A stretch of 64,000 bases of DNA from Anisus vortex (taxonomy: Eukaryota > Mollusca > Gastropoda > Planorbidae). The position numbers were made by a program, and so were the translations under genes. The notes below the pieces were generated by a model. The model saw only the letters and a program-made list of their open reading frames with translations. It was not told the origin of the DNA and did not search any database. This document shows, piece by piece, positions 1 to 12,110 of the stretch (the first letter of the stretch is position 1; each line of letters starts with the position of its first letter). The DNA lies in assembly GCA_949126835.1 (NCBI GenBank), contig OX421496.1:17799844-17863843 (forward strand), read 5' to 3'.

Positions 1-1260
1 CATTACATAATATTTTAATGAATGTAGACCCTCTTTTTTTGGTTAACCGTAAGTGTCTGGATTGTCTATAATATTCAAATGTATTCAACTGTATATTTTT
101 TTTTAAAGAAATATCTTGTGTTCCATTTCCATTACTGTGCTTTTTACAATATCACAATTGGTTCAAAATGTTATTTATTATTATTATGATATGCCTATAG
201 GAGAAGTATAATTAAAGATGATACTTTATTGCATTATTTAATGTTTTGTGAAAAAGACTTGAGTTAGCATACTAAAATAATATAAGTGTGTGTGTATAGT
301 ATAAAAAAAAATTACAGCCCTAAAATATCTTGTGTTCCATTTGAATCCATTGCTGTGCATGTTAATGTTTTTTTTCCTCAATATATTACATGTTTTTGTG
401 TTAAAGATATTTTGAGTCCTATTTTTAAATAAATAAAGCAATTTTAGTTGTAGGCCTATTGTGTAAAATTTATCTTCATTGTTGTAGGCCTAGCAAGAGT
501 GTTAAATTGATTAATTATTGGAATACATTATCGGTCTGCCCATTATTCAGGGTTAAATAATATTGTCCCATTAATCTTCCATTTTGCACTAATGCTATTT
601 TATTGTTAGACAATAACATTTTTTTCTCCACAAAATTTGTAAAAACTGGTATTTTGAATGTATACCTATATTTTAAAATAGCTTAACCTACTTGGCTTGC
701 AAAGGCCTACATATTGTTTTTTATTTTCATTGCACAATGTTTACTTATAATGTCTGTTTACATAGTGCTTTATTTTATCAATATATATTTCTATGTAGGC
801 TTGTAGTAATGATGTAGGCCTATATATATTTTCCCATAAATATATTTTTTTCCCATTACTCTGCTGCATGGCTATTGTTAAATTAATAAATTAAGTTGTA
901 TATCAATTAAAAATAAAATATTTTATCTATATTATATCATATTTATTGTTTAGGCATATCTATATATTATGACCAACTATTTTGTACTATTACACTAACT
1001 TTTATTTTATGTAGTTCTGTAAAAAAAAATGTTATTAACTTCAATACTCTACCATTTCCATGTTTTTGCACTTTATTTAATGTCGCCGTTTTGCTTTATT
1101 GATTGAATATATACTTTTTATTGTATGTTGAACAAAAAATATTTTGAATACAAATATAATAAAATATAAACGAAATCACTTTCTTTGCTTTGTTTTACTT
1201 GTTTTTACTAAATGCGTTTATATAATAATTGTCTTTGTATATTGTATTATAATTACGAAA
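1..1260. other. AT-rich flank upstream of the ataxin-7 gene, no gene seen
   Basis: Very AT-rich DNA with no convincing coding exon on either strand. A segment of about 36 bases starting near 111 (ATCTTGTGTTCCATTT...) recurs in similar form near 326, so part of this stretch is a diverged duplication. Several AATAAA words on the plus strand (for example near 428) would fit the 3' UTR of a gene lying to the left, but nothing proves that. Confidence 0.4.
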
Positions 1261-1924
1261 AAGTGGGTAAATAAAGGTAAAATCCGAATCCACCCAATGT
1301 TGGTTTGATAAGGACTAAATATACGGGTCAATGAAGGCAAAAACCGCATTGCGCTGGTAATAAACTACCGTCATTGGCCCGATATGGAAACGAAATGAAA
1401 AGCCGGAGAAGGGAGGGGGATATCCATTAGGCCCCAATGCCGGCAAACCCTAATCGCGCCCGCATGTCTAATGCCCGCATTGGCCCATAATCGACCCAGG
1501 TATCAGCGCGGGTATCGACGCCAAAATGGCGGCCATTTTGGCCTACTAAGGCCTCCTAGCATAGCGATATCGCTTTTCATTGGGGCGCCATGCGGGCAAC
1601 TGCTGGCAACCTAATAGGTACGTATTAGGGCAAGGGGGGAAAACTCTAATTGATTCCGAATGGGGCCAATGCCGGCATGTTTAAGGTGTAAATTTAAGCG
1701 TGCAGCTTTCTTATTATGTGTAGGCCTTTGTGATTCGAGTGTTTTTAATGTTTCGATAGACTATATGTTTGTTATTTTGCAGATGTAGTACAATCAGATG
1801 ATTAATAATCACTGAAATCTCTAGTTGTTACTTGATTTTAAATCGCAGATCAAGATTGCCATGAAGTATAAAGTGAACGCGAAACAAAGTAAGGTGAAAA
1901 TGTTCTGATCGGATATTCACGAAC
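1261..1924 (+). promoter_or_regulatory. ATXN7: Putative promoter and 5' leader region of the ataxin-7 gene
   Basis: GC and CpG content rise sharply against the AT-rich flanks between about 1310 and 1690. Inverted CCAAT boxes (ATTGG) recur near 1373, 1483 and 1579. There is a 23-bp inverted repeat at 1520-1542 and a 12-bp palindrome (AGCGATATCGCT) at 1563-1574. The segment ends just before the first start codon. The pairs AGGCCCCAATGCCGGC (about 1430) and GGGGCCAATGCCGGC (about 1664) could instead be remains of a mobile element, so the promoter role is inferred from position and composition. Confidence 0.5.
1520..1542. promoter_or_regulatory. Perfect inverted repeat of an AAAATGGC (YY1-like) motif
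   Basis: The arms GCCAAAATGGC (1520-1530) and GCCATTTTGGC (1532-1542) are exact reverse complements separated by one base. AAAATGGC matches the core of the YY1 recognition motif, so this could be a head-to-head pair of sites in the promoter. The symmetry is directly visible; factor binding is inferred. Confidence 0.45.
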
Positions 1925-1925
1925 A

Positions 1926-1933
1926 TGACGTCA
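1926..1933. promoter_or_regulatory. Consensus CRE (TGACGTCA)
   Basis: A perfect 8-bp palindromic cAMP-response element, the CREB/ATF site. It overlaps an ATG at 1925 that is in frame with the ataxin-7 reading frame, and lies about 50 bp before the favoured start at 1982. If transcription starts downstream of it, the CRE is promoter DNA and the 1925 ATG is not in the mRNA. Confidence 0.5.
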
Positions 1934-1981
1934 AAACTCGGTAATTTCCGTGAGAAAAAAAAAAGCAACAAGAAAATAAAA

Positions 1982-4900
1982 ATGGCGACCCAGGACAGTA
2001 GTCCGTCGCTAATAATTGGACAACAATGGTCAGCACTGGCTGATTTTATGAGTACTAATAATGAAAATGGTGAGAGGAATAATTGTATTATCATATTCTA
2101 AAGATTATTTAATGCTTATTTTGGCCGATTACTTTGAGTAGTATTTAATAAAGAGTAATGTTTACACGGCTTGTTAAGACTGCTCCGCCGCGTTCATTGA
2201 ACATTATTGAATGAAAATTAAAAAGAGTGCAAATGCAATTTAGGCTTTCATATTTAATGCGACTTGAAACAAATTAGATCTTTCTCTACCAATGGTATTC
2301 TAATTCAATTGTAATTACATATTATACTTTTTATTTCAGATGAAGAAGAATCTGACAAGGATGGAAATAAAAACTCCAGTGATAGTATGAAACTTGGAAG
2401 ACAGGGTACACAATTACAAAAACATTACTACAAAAATCTAATAATGTTTAACATTGAAACATTGTTTCCTAATTAACTTATTTGTTATTAAATATATTAC
2501 TATATATTTTGTACTTTTATACTGCTCTCAACGAATTCTTTCTAAGATAATAAACTGTTTAAAATGAAAACATTTAGGCCTACCCTACCTCTAAACTTAA
2601 CTCAAACTCTATACTCTATACTCTATAGGCTACTCTATTCTATAGAATGTAGACTATTTTATAGGATAGGCCATAGGCATAGGCCTAGTATAGTAGGCCT
2701 TTAGTCCTATAGCCTATAGGATAGACAATAGCAATAGGCATAGCCTAGCCATAGGACCTTGTCCTAGCCCTAGACAGCCTAGTAACCCTGCATAGACTAT
2801 AGACTATAGACTCTTAGTCCAATAGTCATTCCTTCATTTAAGCTATTTATTATTATGATGGTTATGTATTTAAAAAAATATATAGGCTATAGACTATAGG
2901 ATATATTTGAAAATTTAATAAGTAACATGTTTCTTTTTCTTGTTTTATTTATGGTATAATGATTTTATGACAAAACTTATTTATAATTACAAGCTAATTA
3001 TGGCTAATATTGTAAGATACCTAAAAACATGATGAGAAATAACTCGATTTTAAAACTTTCATCTTGCATGCAAGTTTATTTTGTTGAATATTAATAACAA
3101 TATGTTTATTAAATTTATTTCATTATTAATATTTTAATTTCTGATGTAGATATGGGCTTGTTTGGATTCTGCCCTGCCAGAGATGAGTTCAGTTTAGTTG
3201 TTTGTGAGAAGTGCAGTTTGTTGGTCAAGCCTCAAGCACTCAAGCAACATATTGGTTTGTTAATAAGTTTTTCATGGGCTTGAAAAAGTATGAATGCTTT
3301 ATTAGCAGTATTACAGCAATTCTTGTTTTTATATCTAAAGACTGTCAGTGAAAGTTGTATAATATATGAGATAAAGATTTCTTATATATATTATATGTAA
3401 TTTTTTCATTGTCAATAATTTTATTTTGTGGTATAAAAATACACTTTACAGAATCACGTCATGGCCCGACAAATCTTAGCAGCCTGGGAAATATTCCTGC
3501 ATCTGCACTCAATTCGGAACTGGGTAAAAAATTACTCATGCCGCTTCCCTCCAAGACTCCACCTCCACCACCAAGCACAAAGTGCTTGAGTCGGCCATCC
3601 AGTGGAACTTTCAAGCCTGTTACATCTGGCCGACCTACAAAGGCTAGCCTGAAACAGGTGCCTGCTACTGTGAAAAGTATTGCGGCGCCTCGGCTCGGCG
3701 TGAGCATGAAAATCAGTCCTATGAAATCTGTGAAGGCTGGCAACAGGATAACGCCCACAGCCACACCAGCAACACCCCTGTCCAATCCTGTGGTGAAAGT
3801 GGAAAAATTAGAAAAGTTGACTAAAGCTAGTGTCTGCCAGGATGAGAATTCCGAGGTGAAAGTAGAAGTACCTGTTAGTATTCCACACAAAGACTCTTCG
3901 AAGATATCCACTTTGATAAATGGATCTATCAAGTCAGCCATATCACTTACAACCCCTTCGTCTCTGCCAACAACTACGTCGCCATCAGTCTTCTCCACAC
4001 CAACGTGCATAGCTGTTACCAAATCATGGACAGATACTCACTTGAGTACACGCAGTGTTACCACATTTGTTACAACAACTGCTGGTACGAAGCCATTAAT
4101 GATAGCACCCGTAATGACTATTGGGTCCAATGGCCCGCAAAGTGTGAGGCCTATAGCCAGTACAAAAAGTAGTAAGTCTGCCAAAGATCAAAAAGAGAGA
4201 AAATTTTTACCATGCAAAGGTAGATACATTTCATTGTTTAAATTTAATAGTTAATATTTTTCAAACTTTTGTGTTACAGTTTTTTGAAAATAAATGTCAA
4301 ACTTTTGAGATATTTTCCAATAATATGTACACATTATCTCTATAGATCGAGAGTATGATGCCAATAAGCATTGTGGTGTCAACATTACAGAAACTGGAAA
4401 GCAATGTACTCGTTCACTTACTTGCAAGGTTAGTTGCCTTGAAATTTTTTTTGTTTGTTAAATCTTTAGAAAAAACAAAGAAATCATTATTTATTTGTGT
4501 AATGTATTGTGTCAATTTTCTTTATTTTCTAGACCCATGCATTGTCACTACGGCGAGCTGTTCCTGGGAGAAGCAAATCGTTTGATGACTTACTTAAGGA
4601 ACATAAAGCAGCTAAAGATGCTATTCTGAAGGCCAAGGCTGAAAGTCAGAATGCAACTGCAGCTGCCAATGCCGCTGCCTCCGCCAATCGAATTCTAGTG
4701 AACTCCGCTTCTGTGAGCACAACTCTCAACTCACTCAAGCAGCAGCAAATGTCGCCTGTGATTGTGCAGAGAGACAGCAAGTCAGGGCAAATTTCAGGTG
4801 TAACAGTTTCAACTGCGAGACCCATGGTGCCTTCCACTGGATTACCTGCAACCACAACTTTTGCTAAAGCCAAAAATTTTCCAAATGTTTTTCAGAGGTA

Positions 4901-7900
4901 ATAGCAGTCTTGGGTATCATTTTTGTTTCATTTAATCTTCTGCATTAAGACATATTTTTATCTAGTATGAAACTAGCTTGTATTCATTTCACATTTCTGT
5001 CATGTGATACTCAAATATGTCACTGCTCAGTGGTGTGAAATTAATAGAATTACTGCACTTTCAATTATACTTTACAATATTTATGGGGCAACTATAATTT
5101 TGTATAATATGTCAGGGCTATTAATAATTTAAAACAGTGTGCAAGTCTTCTTTCTTGCCATCTAAGTGCTACTGATGATTAGGTATCCAGATCATAACAT
5201 TGTAACAGATGATTTTTTTTTCTTTATTCTCTCTTACTGTATCCGTATATTGTTATATTTTCATATAGGAAATACTGAAATTTGTCATCTATAGATGCCT
5301 TTATCTAGATTTGTCATCTGTTGATGCATTTGAATAGATGGAAACCTAACAAGTGTCTCTCAAAACACATTTCTTTGTTTTTAGGTTTACTTCAACTGCT
5401 TTACTTCCTTCTGTGATAACTGTTAAAGAAGAATCTATAGTCAAACAAGAAACAGCTGCAAGAATCTCTATGCCCTCTGCAGGGGAGTCTGTACGGCTTA
5501 CATCGCAAGATAAGAAACCAGACCAGAGCTATCTGGCCCATCATCCTAAGCCATTGGCTGTAAGTAATATTTATGTTTGAGATTGCACATAACACTATTT
5601 CATAATAAAATTATATTTTAGATGACCTTGTTCCATTAACCCTAGTTATATCTGACAGGTTACATCATCAAAGTACTAAGCCAAGGAATACTGTATCTAG
5701 AAAAAATAAATTAATATATATTATTTATTATAGAATAGAATAGAAAATTCGGTCATAATAAAGTATTAAATTAAATAACTGCAAATAGGTTAATGAACAT
5801 TTATAACGGGCTAGCATATTTAGAAGTTTTAGAGTTGGTAACATTAGTTTAGTTTCCAATTGTATATGAAACCAAATAGTAAATATGACCAAACGTCAAT
5901 ATATTAGGGGGCTATCAATGTGACATTAAGAATATTAGTGGAGATCTATAAAAAGTTTTCGGATGATATTTCTATATTTAATTGTATTTAAATTTGTATG
6001 TTTCATAGAACACTTTGTCTAAAGATATTTGTTTTAGGATTAATTTAAAAAAAATGTGTCATTACAAAATATAATTTTTAACATAAAAGAATTGTTTTAT
6101 ATTGTATTATATTTAGTGTTAAAAATTGTATTGAATGTTTTCTAATATTAATTTTCTTTAAAGTTCTTTTTGGTATAGCATAACATTTGTCTTATTTCCA
6201 ATCAATTTAAATTTCTTATTTTAAAAAATATTTTAATGCTAAAACAAGGATTATTGGAAATATTAAAACAATTTTGTTTATAAATTTAACTATGCTATTA
6301 AAATAACAAAATTCATTTAAAAGTAAATCAAATAATGAAACAGTGATTACTTTCTGATGAAATAAAGAATCAGAGTTAAATTGAAATGTCCAACATCAAA
6401 TTTGAGGACAAATTCTAATTCCAGTTTTTTAAAGCTGGGCAATATCAATAATTAATGTATGAATTTTAAAACTTTAGTAACGATGAATTTTTCAGCCTAA
6501 ATTTGTATGTAATGAGGGCTAAAATATTAATAATGAGGGCTAAAATATTCATAATGAAGTAGTTAGAAATACAAATAAGCACTTTTAATTTACTATCTTA
6601 TTATTTTTTACTAACAAATATACTATGATTTCAGGTATGCCAATTTGGTGGTCGGTTGAATGATAGGGGCTGTTTTTTATTCTGTCGAAAAATGGATTAT
6701 GTAAGAGCAGCTTTCCTGAGTGCATTAGAAAGGCAGCTGAATCCACCTCCACACAAGTAAGCTTATGACTTGTACATACAGAAAACAAATATAAAGAAGT
6801 CTAGTTTTAGTATCTATATTTTATATAATGTTATGTCTCTTAAGTATAAAACTATTTTGCTTGAATTAATAAACTTTTAAAGTGTCCTTTTTTATTGTAT
6901 AAACCCAGGCTTTATTATATAAATTGCAAACAAAATATTTTCTTTACAGAAAACTGTGTGTGGAATCTAATCTACCAAGGGAAACGCAAGCTACAAACAG
7001 TTCACAAGACCCTTATGAATTTAATATGTTTGACACTAATGGTGCACCTTTAAATAAAAATTCTAGTCTTTTCAATGCCAAGCCAAATATAAAGCCAAAG
7101 TCCAGTCTGTCCACATCTCCTTTGGCAGCAAGTTCGAGTTCAATGTCGTTTACAACAGTTAGCTTATCGCCTATAACAGTAGCAGCGTCGTTATCGCTGC
7201 CGCCATCACTAGCTGTTTCAGCTCCTCCCATATCTGTATCATCAGTGACACCATCAAGCCTTGCCCTCAACTGGTCCGTCAAATCAAAAGATGGACTCAA
7301 CTCCCGCAGTCCTTCAGCATCCCCGCTGCCTTCCGTTTCCTCCGCGTCGGTCGTCAACCCGGGCAAGCGGAAAAGGAGTGGGAGCAACGGGGGCTCAGGG
7401 GGGCAACTGGTTGCTGTGGCCAGTGGCAATGGCACCCTCCCTGTTGTCCCGTCAGTGTCTCTAGCCATGTCAACGGCTAGTATCACCGGGGCGATCTCCC
7501 AGCAGTCCGGTCTGGCTGGCATAATTACACCGTCTAGCTTAAATAGCCACCATACTGGAAACTTAATAGCCATTCCAAGTGTCAACTTGAACAATACTTA
7601 CCTGGGACAAATCAACACCACAACAATAGGTGGTGCTAAGCTCACAAATGCAAATATAATGGCAGGATCAGCCCATAAAAACAACAACCTGTTCAAGGAT
7701 ATAAATCTGGTTCTGACAGACTCAATAAACGGCCAGTTGGTAAACATTACAAGCGCTCAATTTGCAGAGTTTGCTAGTCAAGGGCCAACAATATACATAA
7801 ACAATAACTTCACGCCTAGTAGCACCGCTGCGTCAGGCACCACGGGTTCCACTCCTGCCGCCAAGCGCAACCGCGCGTCAAAATCTCACCAGTCTGTGAA

Positions 7901-10900
7901 TAAGTCAGCAGCCAACAAGATACCTGTTGAAGGATTCAAATTGGTACCTAGGAGTAATGTAATAACTTCAGGTGGGCTCCCGCCCAACACAGTGCTGATG
8001 GACAGCAGTAGTTTGCAGGGGGCAGTATTGACTTCTGTGGCGCTGGCCTCTGGTTGCACCACACCTACTTTGGTGGCTATAGCGTCTTCCACTGCAAACT
8101 CAAATAGTAATACAGTAACAGGAAATCCATCACAAATTCTTTGTATGGTAAGTTGGATTACATTGTTATTGAAACTGAATAATCTTTTTAAAAAAGCCTT
8201 TATGTGTCAAATTTAAACACTGTGAATAAGTTGGTTGTATTATGTTTTTAAATCTTGTTCTTTTTTAAAGTCTGATAGCATGACATTTAAATAGTTAAAC
8301 ATTGAACCAAACAGTAATCTTTTTAGAACTACATTATACTCTGCAGTAGATTATTTAAACAGTTATTACACATTTAACTAAATACTTTGGTGTAAGCTAT
8401 TTAAACAATTATATATATTTAGAGCCATTTCTCAGCTCCATTCTGTCAAATTATTGCATTTGATTTTTTACCTTTGTATTCTATGGAATGATTATGTGGT
8501 ATTATTTATAGTATTGAGATTACCATGTTACTATATTGACACTACCACAAAACCAATTAATTTCAATGTTAAGAAAATGCGACCATAGAAAATAGTATTT
8601 CTTAAGTAAAACATACACAAATTCTCCCTATTAAAAATATTTTTTTAACCTAGCATCCTAGCAAAGAAATGTTCACTATAAATGTAAGATAGGTTTATGT
8701 TTATACATAGCCAAAGGTCAGCTTTATATTCAAACCCAGCCAAAGTGTGTCTTACTGACTTCAGCTCTGTGATTTCTTACTTGTACAAAAATAATGAAAC
8801 ATTTAATTGTTTGAAATCTTTCTGATTACACAAAAAAGACTTGAGTACAGAAAAAAAAAAATACTATATAGCTCAAAGAAATTTAAATTTAACAGTATAC
8901 CAGTATTTATTAGTCTTTTGTAAAAATATTTGTACATTATACTATGCTAGTTTTGTTTTTTAAATATAAAAATGTATACAATAGTTCAAGAAATTAATGA
9001 CAGCTTTGTTGATATATTTCTTTTAATTTACACTAATAATTGGTTTCAAATGGTTGTTAAAGCTCCCACTAACTAAAAAATGCTCCTAACGGCATGCGTC
9101 TCTCAAACAGCCTCTGACAACCAAGTTCAGCACCTGGACTAACATCTATGATAACCATTGAGCACTTTGTTAATGAAATGTCTGAAGAGTTGCAGAATAA
9201 TTCTTGTAGATTGTGTGCAACATACTTTACTATAATGTGAAAAGGCAAAGACTGGCTGAAATGTGTTTTATCTTTTTGGGTAAAACTAAAAAGCTTAGGA
9301 AAAAAATGAAATGCCGGCTGGTCCTGCAACTACTACTCCAGTCTGTTAACTATACAACCTGTATTCTAACCCTGCCTCTGGCCTATCCCTGACCCTCTGC
9401 TAGAGGCTGGGAAATAAACGTAATAATTTTTCTTTCTAGAAGGGACGGAACATATGTAACTTCTAAGTACTGACGCATATATTTTTTGGGTTTTAAAACA
9501 TGAATCTTTTCAGTGGGTAAAACTAAATTCTGTGATAAAGTCAGTCACTGACCAACTGCACAAAGACATTGAGTACACACAAAAAATGTGATTTTGTTTA
9601 CATTGTAATCTTTTGATCATTTATTGTTTCACATACTTATTGCAGGACTTTCTACACATGATATATATATATATATGTATATAATGTAGCTAATATCAAA
9701 CCTTTTAACAGGCAATACCAATATAGATAATAAAAGATACAGCCTTTATGAGGGAAGATTAATGAGTTGAAAAGCATGCTTTGACATTTGACTTTTGTTG
9801 AAACCAAACTCATTCAACTTGCTTAAAACTGACTTTTCAGGAATTAACTTGAGGCATTCAATTTTATAAATAATACATGACACATTATAAATTTGGAGAT
9901 TAAAGTAATGGTTCTTGAAAATATTGATGTAAATTTTTGAATGCGATATATCAGGATCATATAATATTGCCTATATTTTAAAATCATAATTTGATTCCAA
10001 AAGCATAACAAACATGTACTTCTATTTTTTTTTTGCTGTATTAAAATATGAATACTTTTTGTTCTTTCTAGGACTCCACATCTGGCCAGTTAACCAGCTC
10101 TACAATAGTTAATGGATTAACACAATCTTATGGTAAAGTCTCCTTATTGTATATTGACAGTTATAATTTTTTAACCATTCAGACAATAGGCAATAGCATT
10201 AAAGTTATTGTACTGCTATAAACATTGAAGATTATCCTCAGCTCTACTACCTGGGCATGGGCCCTGGGGGGTCTAGCAGCAGCACACGGGAGGGTTTCCC
10301 CCAAGTCTGCCAGCTTTGATGGGTACCTGACATTAGGGATAAGTGAAGACTGTGAATGCTGTTTCACTTTTCCAATAGAGCAAAATGGTCGGAAAGGGAT
10401 ATTTACTAGTACTACTTAGAGGGTAATAGAATAATTCATGTAGCTGTTTAGGTTTAAGGTATAACAGTAACAGGATGGGTTGTATGGCTCATAGAAAGGT
10501 AAGAATCATGATGGTAAAGCTTTAAAACAGTCTTTGAAGTTTAGTTCCCATGGGCAAAGTGTGGAAACCTCCTAAGATGCACAGCCTCCACCTAAACTAG
10601 GAGACCCATTTCCTGTGCCCTGAGTTCACAGAGCTGTCAAGGGGAGGGAAGAAGGTCATGACCAAATATATCCCACAAACTTGGTTTAAAACTTCCACTG
10701 AGCAAGAATCAGACTTCATAACTTAGTCATTGCACTGTGAGGCTTTCTGATAGGAACATGCCTAGTTAATGATGCATGAGCCCTTTCACTCCTACTTGTT
10801 TACTATATCTAGACTCAATAGCTTAAAGGTTTTTCTTTGTCTTTAGGTCTCTGTCAACACTGATGTATCAATGCTTTAAATCATCTAGAAAGAAATTTTA

Positions 10901-11457
10901 ATTCTTTTATAATTTTATTTAGACAGTTAAAATGTTAGAATTGATCTATCTAAAAATTAATTTGTTTATTGTAATATTGCACAATTCTTGATTAGAACAT
11001 TGTCCAAACCTTGTAAAACACCTATCTGATTTTTTTTTGGTTAGCCATAAGCAAAATATTCTAAAATTGAAATATTAATTTTCATACAGACAAATCAGGC
11101 AGCAGTCAACGCCATCATTCATCTTCCAAAATTCACCACCATCTCCAACAGCAGCACAGTAAAAATCCCCAGCAACAAACTTTAGCCATCGGGAACGTCC
11201 TGCAGGGATCATCCACCATAGCAGTGCCACTCTCTTCAGGCTCTGCCCCTCAGCTGTGTTCCAACCAGGCGCTCTTAAAGCAAGGGTTCAACCTAACCAA
11301 GGGTGGCGTCTCCTTGACATTTCCAATCAGCGTGGGCCAGACAGGACTGGCTTTAGCCACAGGCAAACCCCAGCAGCAGCAGCAACACAGCACTCTCCTT
11401 GTGGCCACAAGTGCAGGAACTGCAGGGGAAGTGGCAGGAAAGACTGATGTCCATTAA
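1982..11457 (+). CDS. ATXN7: Ataxin-7 orthologue, SAGA deubiquitinase-module subunit (11 coding exons)
   Basis: Exons: 1982-2069, 2340-2405, 3150-3254, 3452-4219, 4346-4428, 4533-4897, 5385-5559, 6635-6756, 6950-8147, 10072-10132, 11090-11457. All introns are GT-AG and all junctions keep phase, giving 1,132 residues plus TAA. In known ataxin-7 (yeast Sgf73) the protein anchors the H2B deubiquitinase module to SAGA in the nucleus. Visible here are a C2H2 finger at residues ~59-90, a SCA7 domain at ~336-405, and a conserved block at ~551-591 (CQFGGRLNDRGCFLF). Between them lie long Ser/Thr/Pro/Ala-rich, probably disordered, segments. ATG 1982 has a strong context (AAAAATGG). An in-frame ATG at 1925 would add 19 Lys-rich residues, and an in-frame TGA at 1895 limits any further extension. 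Vertebrate ATXN7L1/L2 are paralogues, so the name covers the family. There is no N-terminal polyglutamine. Confidence 0.9.
2560..2900. repeat. Low-complexity CTATAG/AGGCCT-rich tract in ataxin-7 intron 2
   Basis: A cryptically simple stretch built from interlocking CTATAG, ATAGGC and AGGCCT words, many of them palindromic, for example TACTCTATACTCTATAGGC and AGACTATAGACTATAGACT. No fixed unit length. It lies between exons 2 and 3 and probably arose by slippage. Confidence 0.6.
3150..3254 (+). CDS. ATXN7: Ataxin-7 exon 3: N-terminal zinc finger
   Basis: Encodes most of the Sgf73/ataxin-7 type zinc finger: C59 in FGFCPARDEF, the C70-x2-C73 pair (VVCEKCSLLVKPQ), then H85. The final ligand H90 (ESRHG) is supplied by the next exon at 3452. 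The VVKPQ-like segment after the CxxC pair is characteristic of the family. In the yeast complex this finger docks into the deubiquitinase module next to Ubp8. Acceptor is TGATGTAG at 3149; donor is GGTTTG at 3255. Confidence 0.88.
4346..4897 (+). CDS. ATXN7: Ataxin-7 exons 5-6: SCA7 domain
   Basis: The SCA7 domain starts at the end of exon 4 (FLPCK, C341) and continues through exon 5 (4346-4428; REYDANKHCGVNITETGKQC) and exon 6 (4533-4897; THALSLRRAVPGRSKSFDDL). Putative zinc ligands are C341, H351 or C352, C363, C369 and H372. The RxVPGRSKxFDxLL tail is diagnostic of ataxin-7 proteins. In the human protein this domain is reported to contact nucleosomal histones. Intron 5 is only 104 bp. The rest of exon 6 is an Ala/Asn/Ser-rich linker. 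Confidence 0.9.
5560..6634 (+). other. Ataxin-7 intron 7, nothing recognised
   Basis: AT-rich intronic DNA, about 1.07 kb, with no open frame resembling a protein and no clear mobile element. A short direct duplication (TAATGAGGGCTAAAATATT) occurs twice near 6510-6550. The donor is GTAAGT and the acceptor is ATTTCAG. Confidence 0.6.
8148..10071 (+). other. Ataxin-7 intron 9
   Basis: AT-rich intron of 1.9 kb between the large Ser/Thr-rich exon 9 and the 61-bp exon 10. It holds a short TATA microsatellite near 9661-9680 and a somewhat more GC-rich patch at about 9060-9420 that could be an old repeat but matches nothing I recognise. No coding exon was needed to keep the frame across it. Confidence 0.6.
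10240..10416 (+). mobile_element. Diverged tRNA-derived SINE in ataxin-7 intron 10
   Basis: Contains the SINE core found elsewhere in the window (CAGCTTTGATGGGTACCTGA near 10308), followed by a reduced version of the 3' part (GAATGCTGTTTCAC, then GGTCGGAAAGGGATATTTACT). The central section present in fuller copies at 37964 and 58627 is deleted. Sense relative to the host gene. It is intronic and not part of the coding sequence. Confidence 0.6.
11371..11385 (+). repeat. ATXN7: Short CAG tract encoding Gln5 in ataxin-7
   Basis: (CAG)4CAA in frame encodes five glutamines (KPQQQQQH) in the last exon, about 30 residues before the stop. Smaller Gln/His-rich runs occur earlier in the same exon (QQQHS, NPQQQT). 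The disease-linked CAG repeat of human ATXN7 lies at the N-terminus, so this tract is not its positional counterpart. Confidence 0.8.
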
Positions 11458-12019
11458 CCGTCCTTTGATGCCCTCAGCGGGGGAAATCTCTCAACACCTA
11501 GCATCTTGTCCAGATGATCTTCTACTTCATAGCAAACAGTTTCCAGATACAGACTTTTTGTTTCTTCTTTGTTTTGTCCTGTTGCCCTAGAACATCTACT
11601 CCAAAATGTGTATCACTACTTGTGGCAGTCTTTCAAAGTCTTTTGGTTTCCATTTGGATAGATAACATTGTGAATCAAAGAGGACCAGGGGGGTTATAAA
11701 CAGATAGACATACAAGTGTCTTAAAGCATAAACCTGGTCTTGTGTTCCATTATAGACCATACCAAATTGTCAGTGGTAATGATATGTCTACAGCCAATAC
11801 CAATAATATCATGTTGAATGGCCCAGCACTAAATTTGCTCTCAAAAGTAAAGTAACATGTTAATTATTCTCCCTGTAACCCAATGTTGTTTTTTTTTAGC
11901 GTTGTCATTAAAAAACATAAACGTAGAAACGGTTCATGGCAAGGTCCAATGAACTTTGTTATAAGTTATGTGATGTATAGCAAAACCTTCTGATCAACGA
12001 GCGCCAAACCACTTCAACT

Positions 12020-12110
12020 GGACATGGAACCACTCCTGTGGGACATGGAACCATTCCTGTTGGACATGGTACCACCATAGCTGGACGTGGAGCCACTCCG
12101 ACAGGACACG
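12020..12110 (+). repeat. Degenerate 24-27-bp repeat, GGACATGGAACCACTCCTGT
   Basis: Four to five imperfect copies of a GGACATGG(A/T)(A/G)CCA(C/T)... unit. In one frame the copies read as repeated GHGTTPV-like peptides inside a short stop-free segment with no Met, closed by a stop after 12110. It is a minisatellite, or possibly the remains of a repetitive exon. Confidence 0.6.

Noticed and set aside
3459..4022. 187-residue minus-strand frame
   Set aside because: Antisense shadow of ataxin-7 exon 4; the plus strand carries the conserved coding signal.
7013..7594. 193-residue minus-strand frame
   Set aside because: Antisense shadow of ataxin-7 exon 9.
10225..10419. 64-residue frame as an extra ataxin-7 exon
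   Set aside because: It is a SINE fragment, and exons 10 and 11 already join in phase without it.
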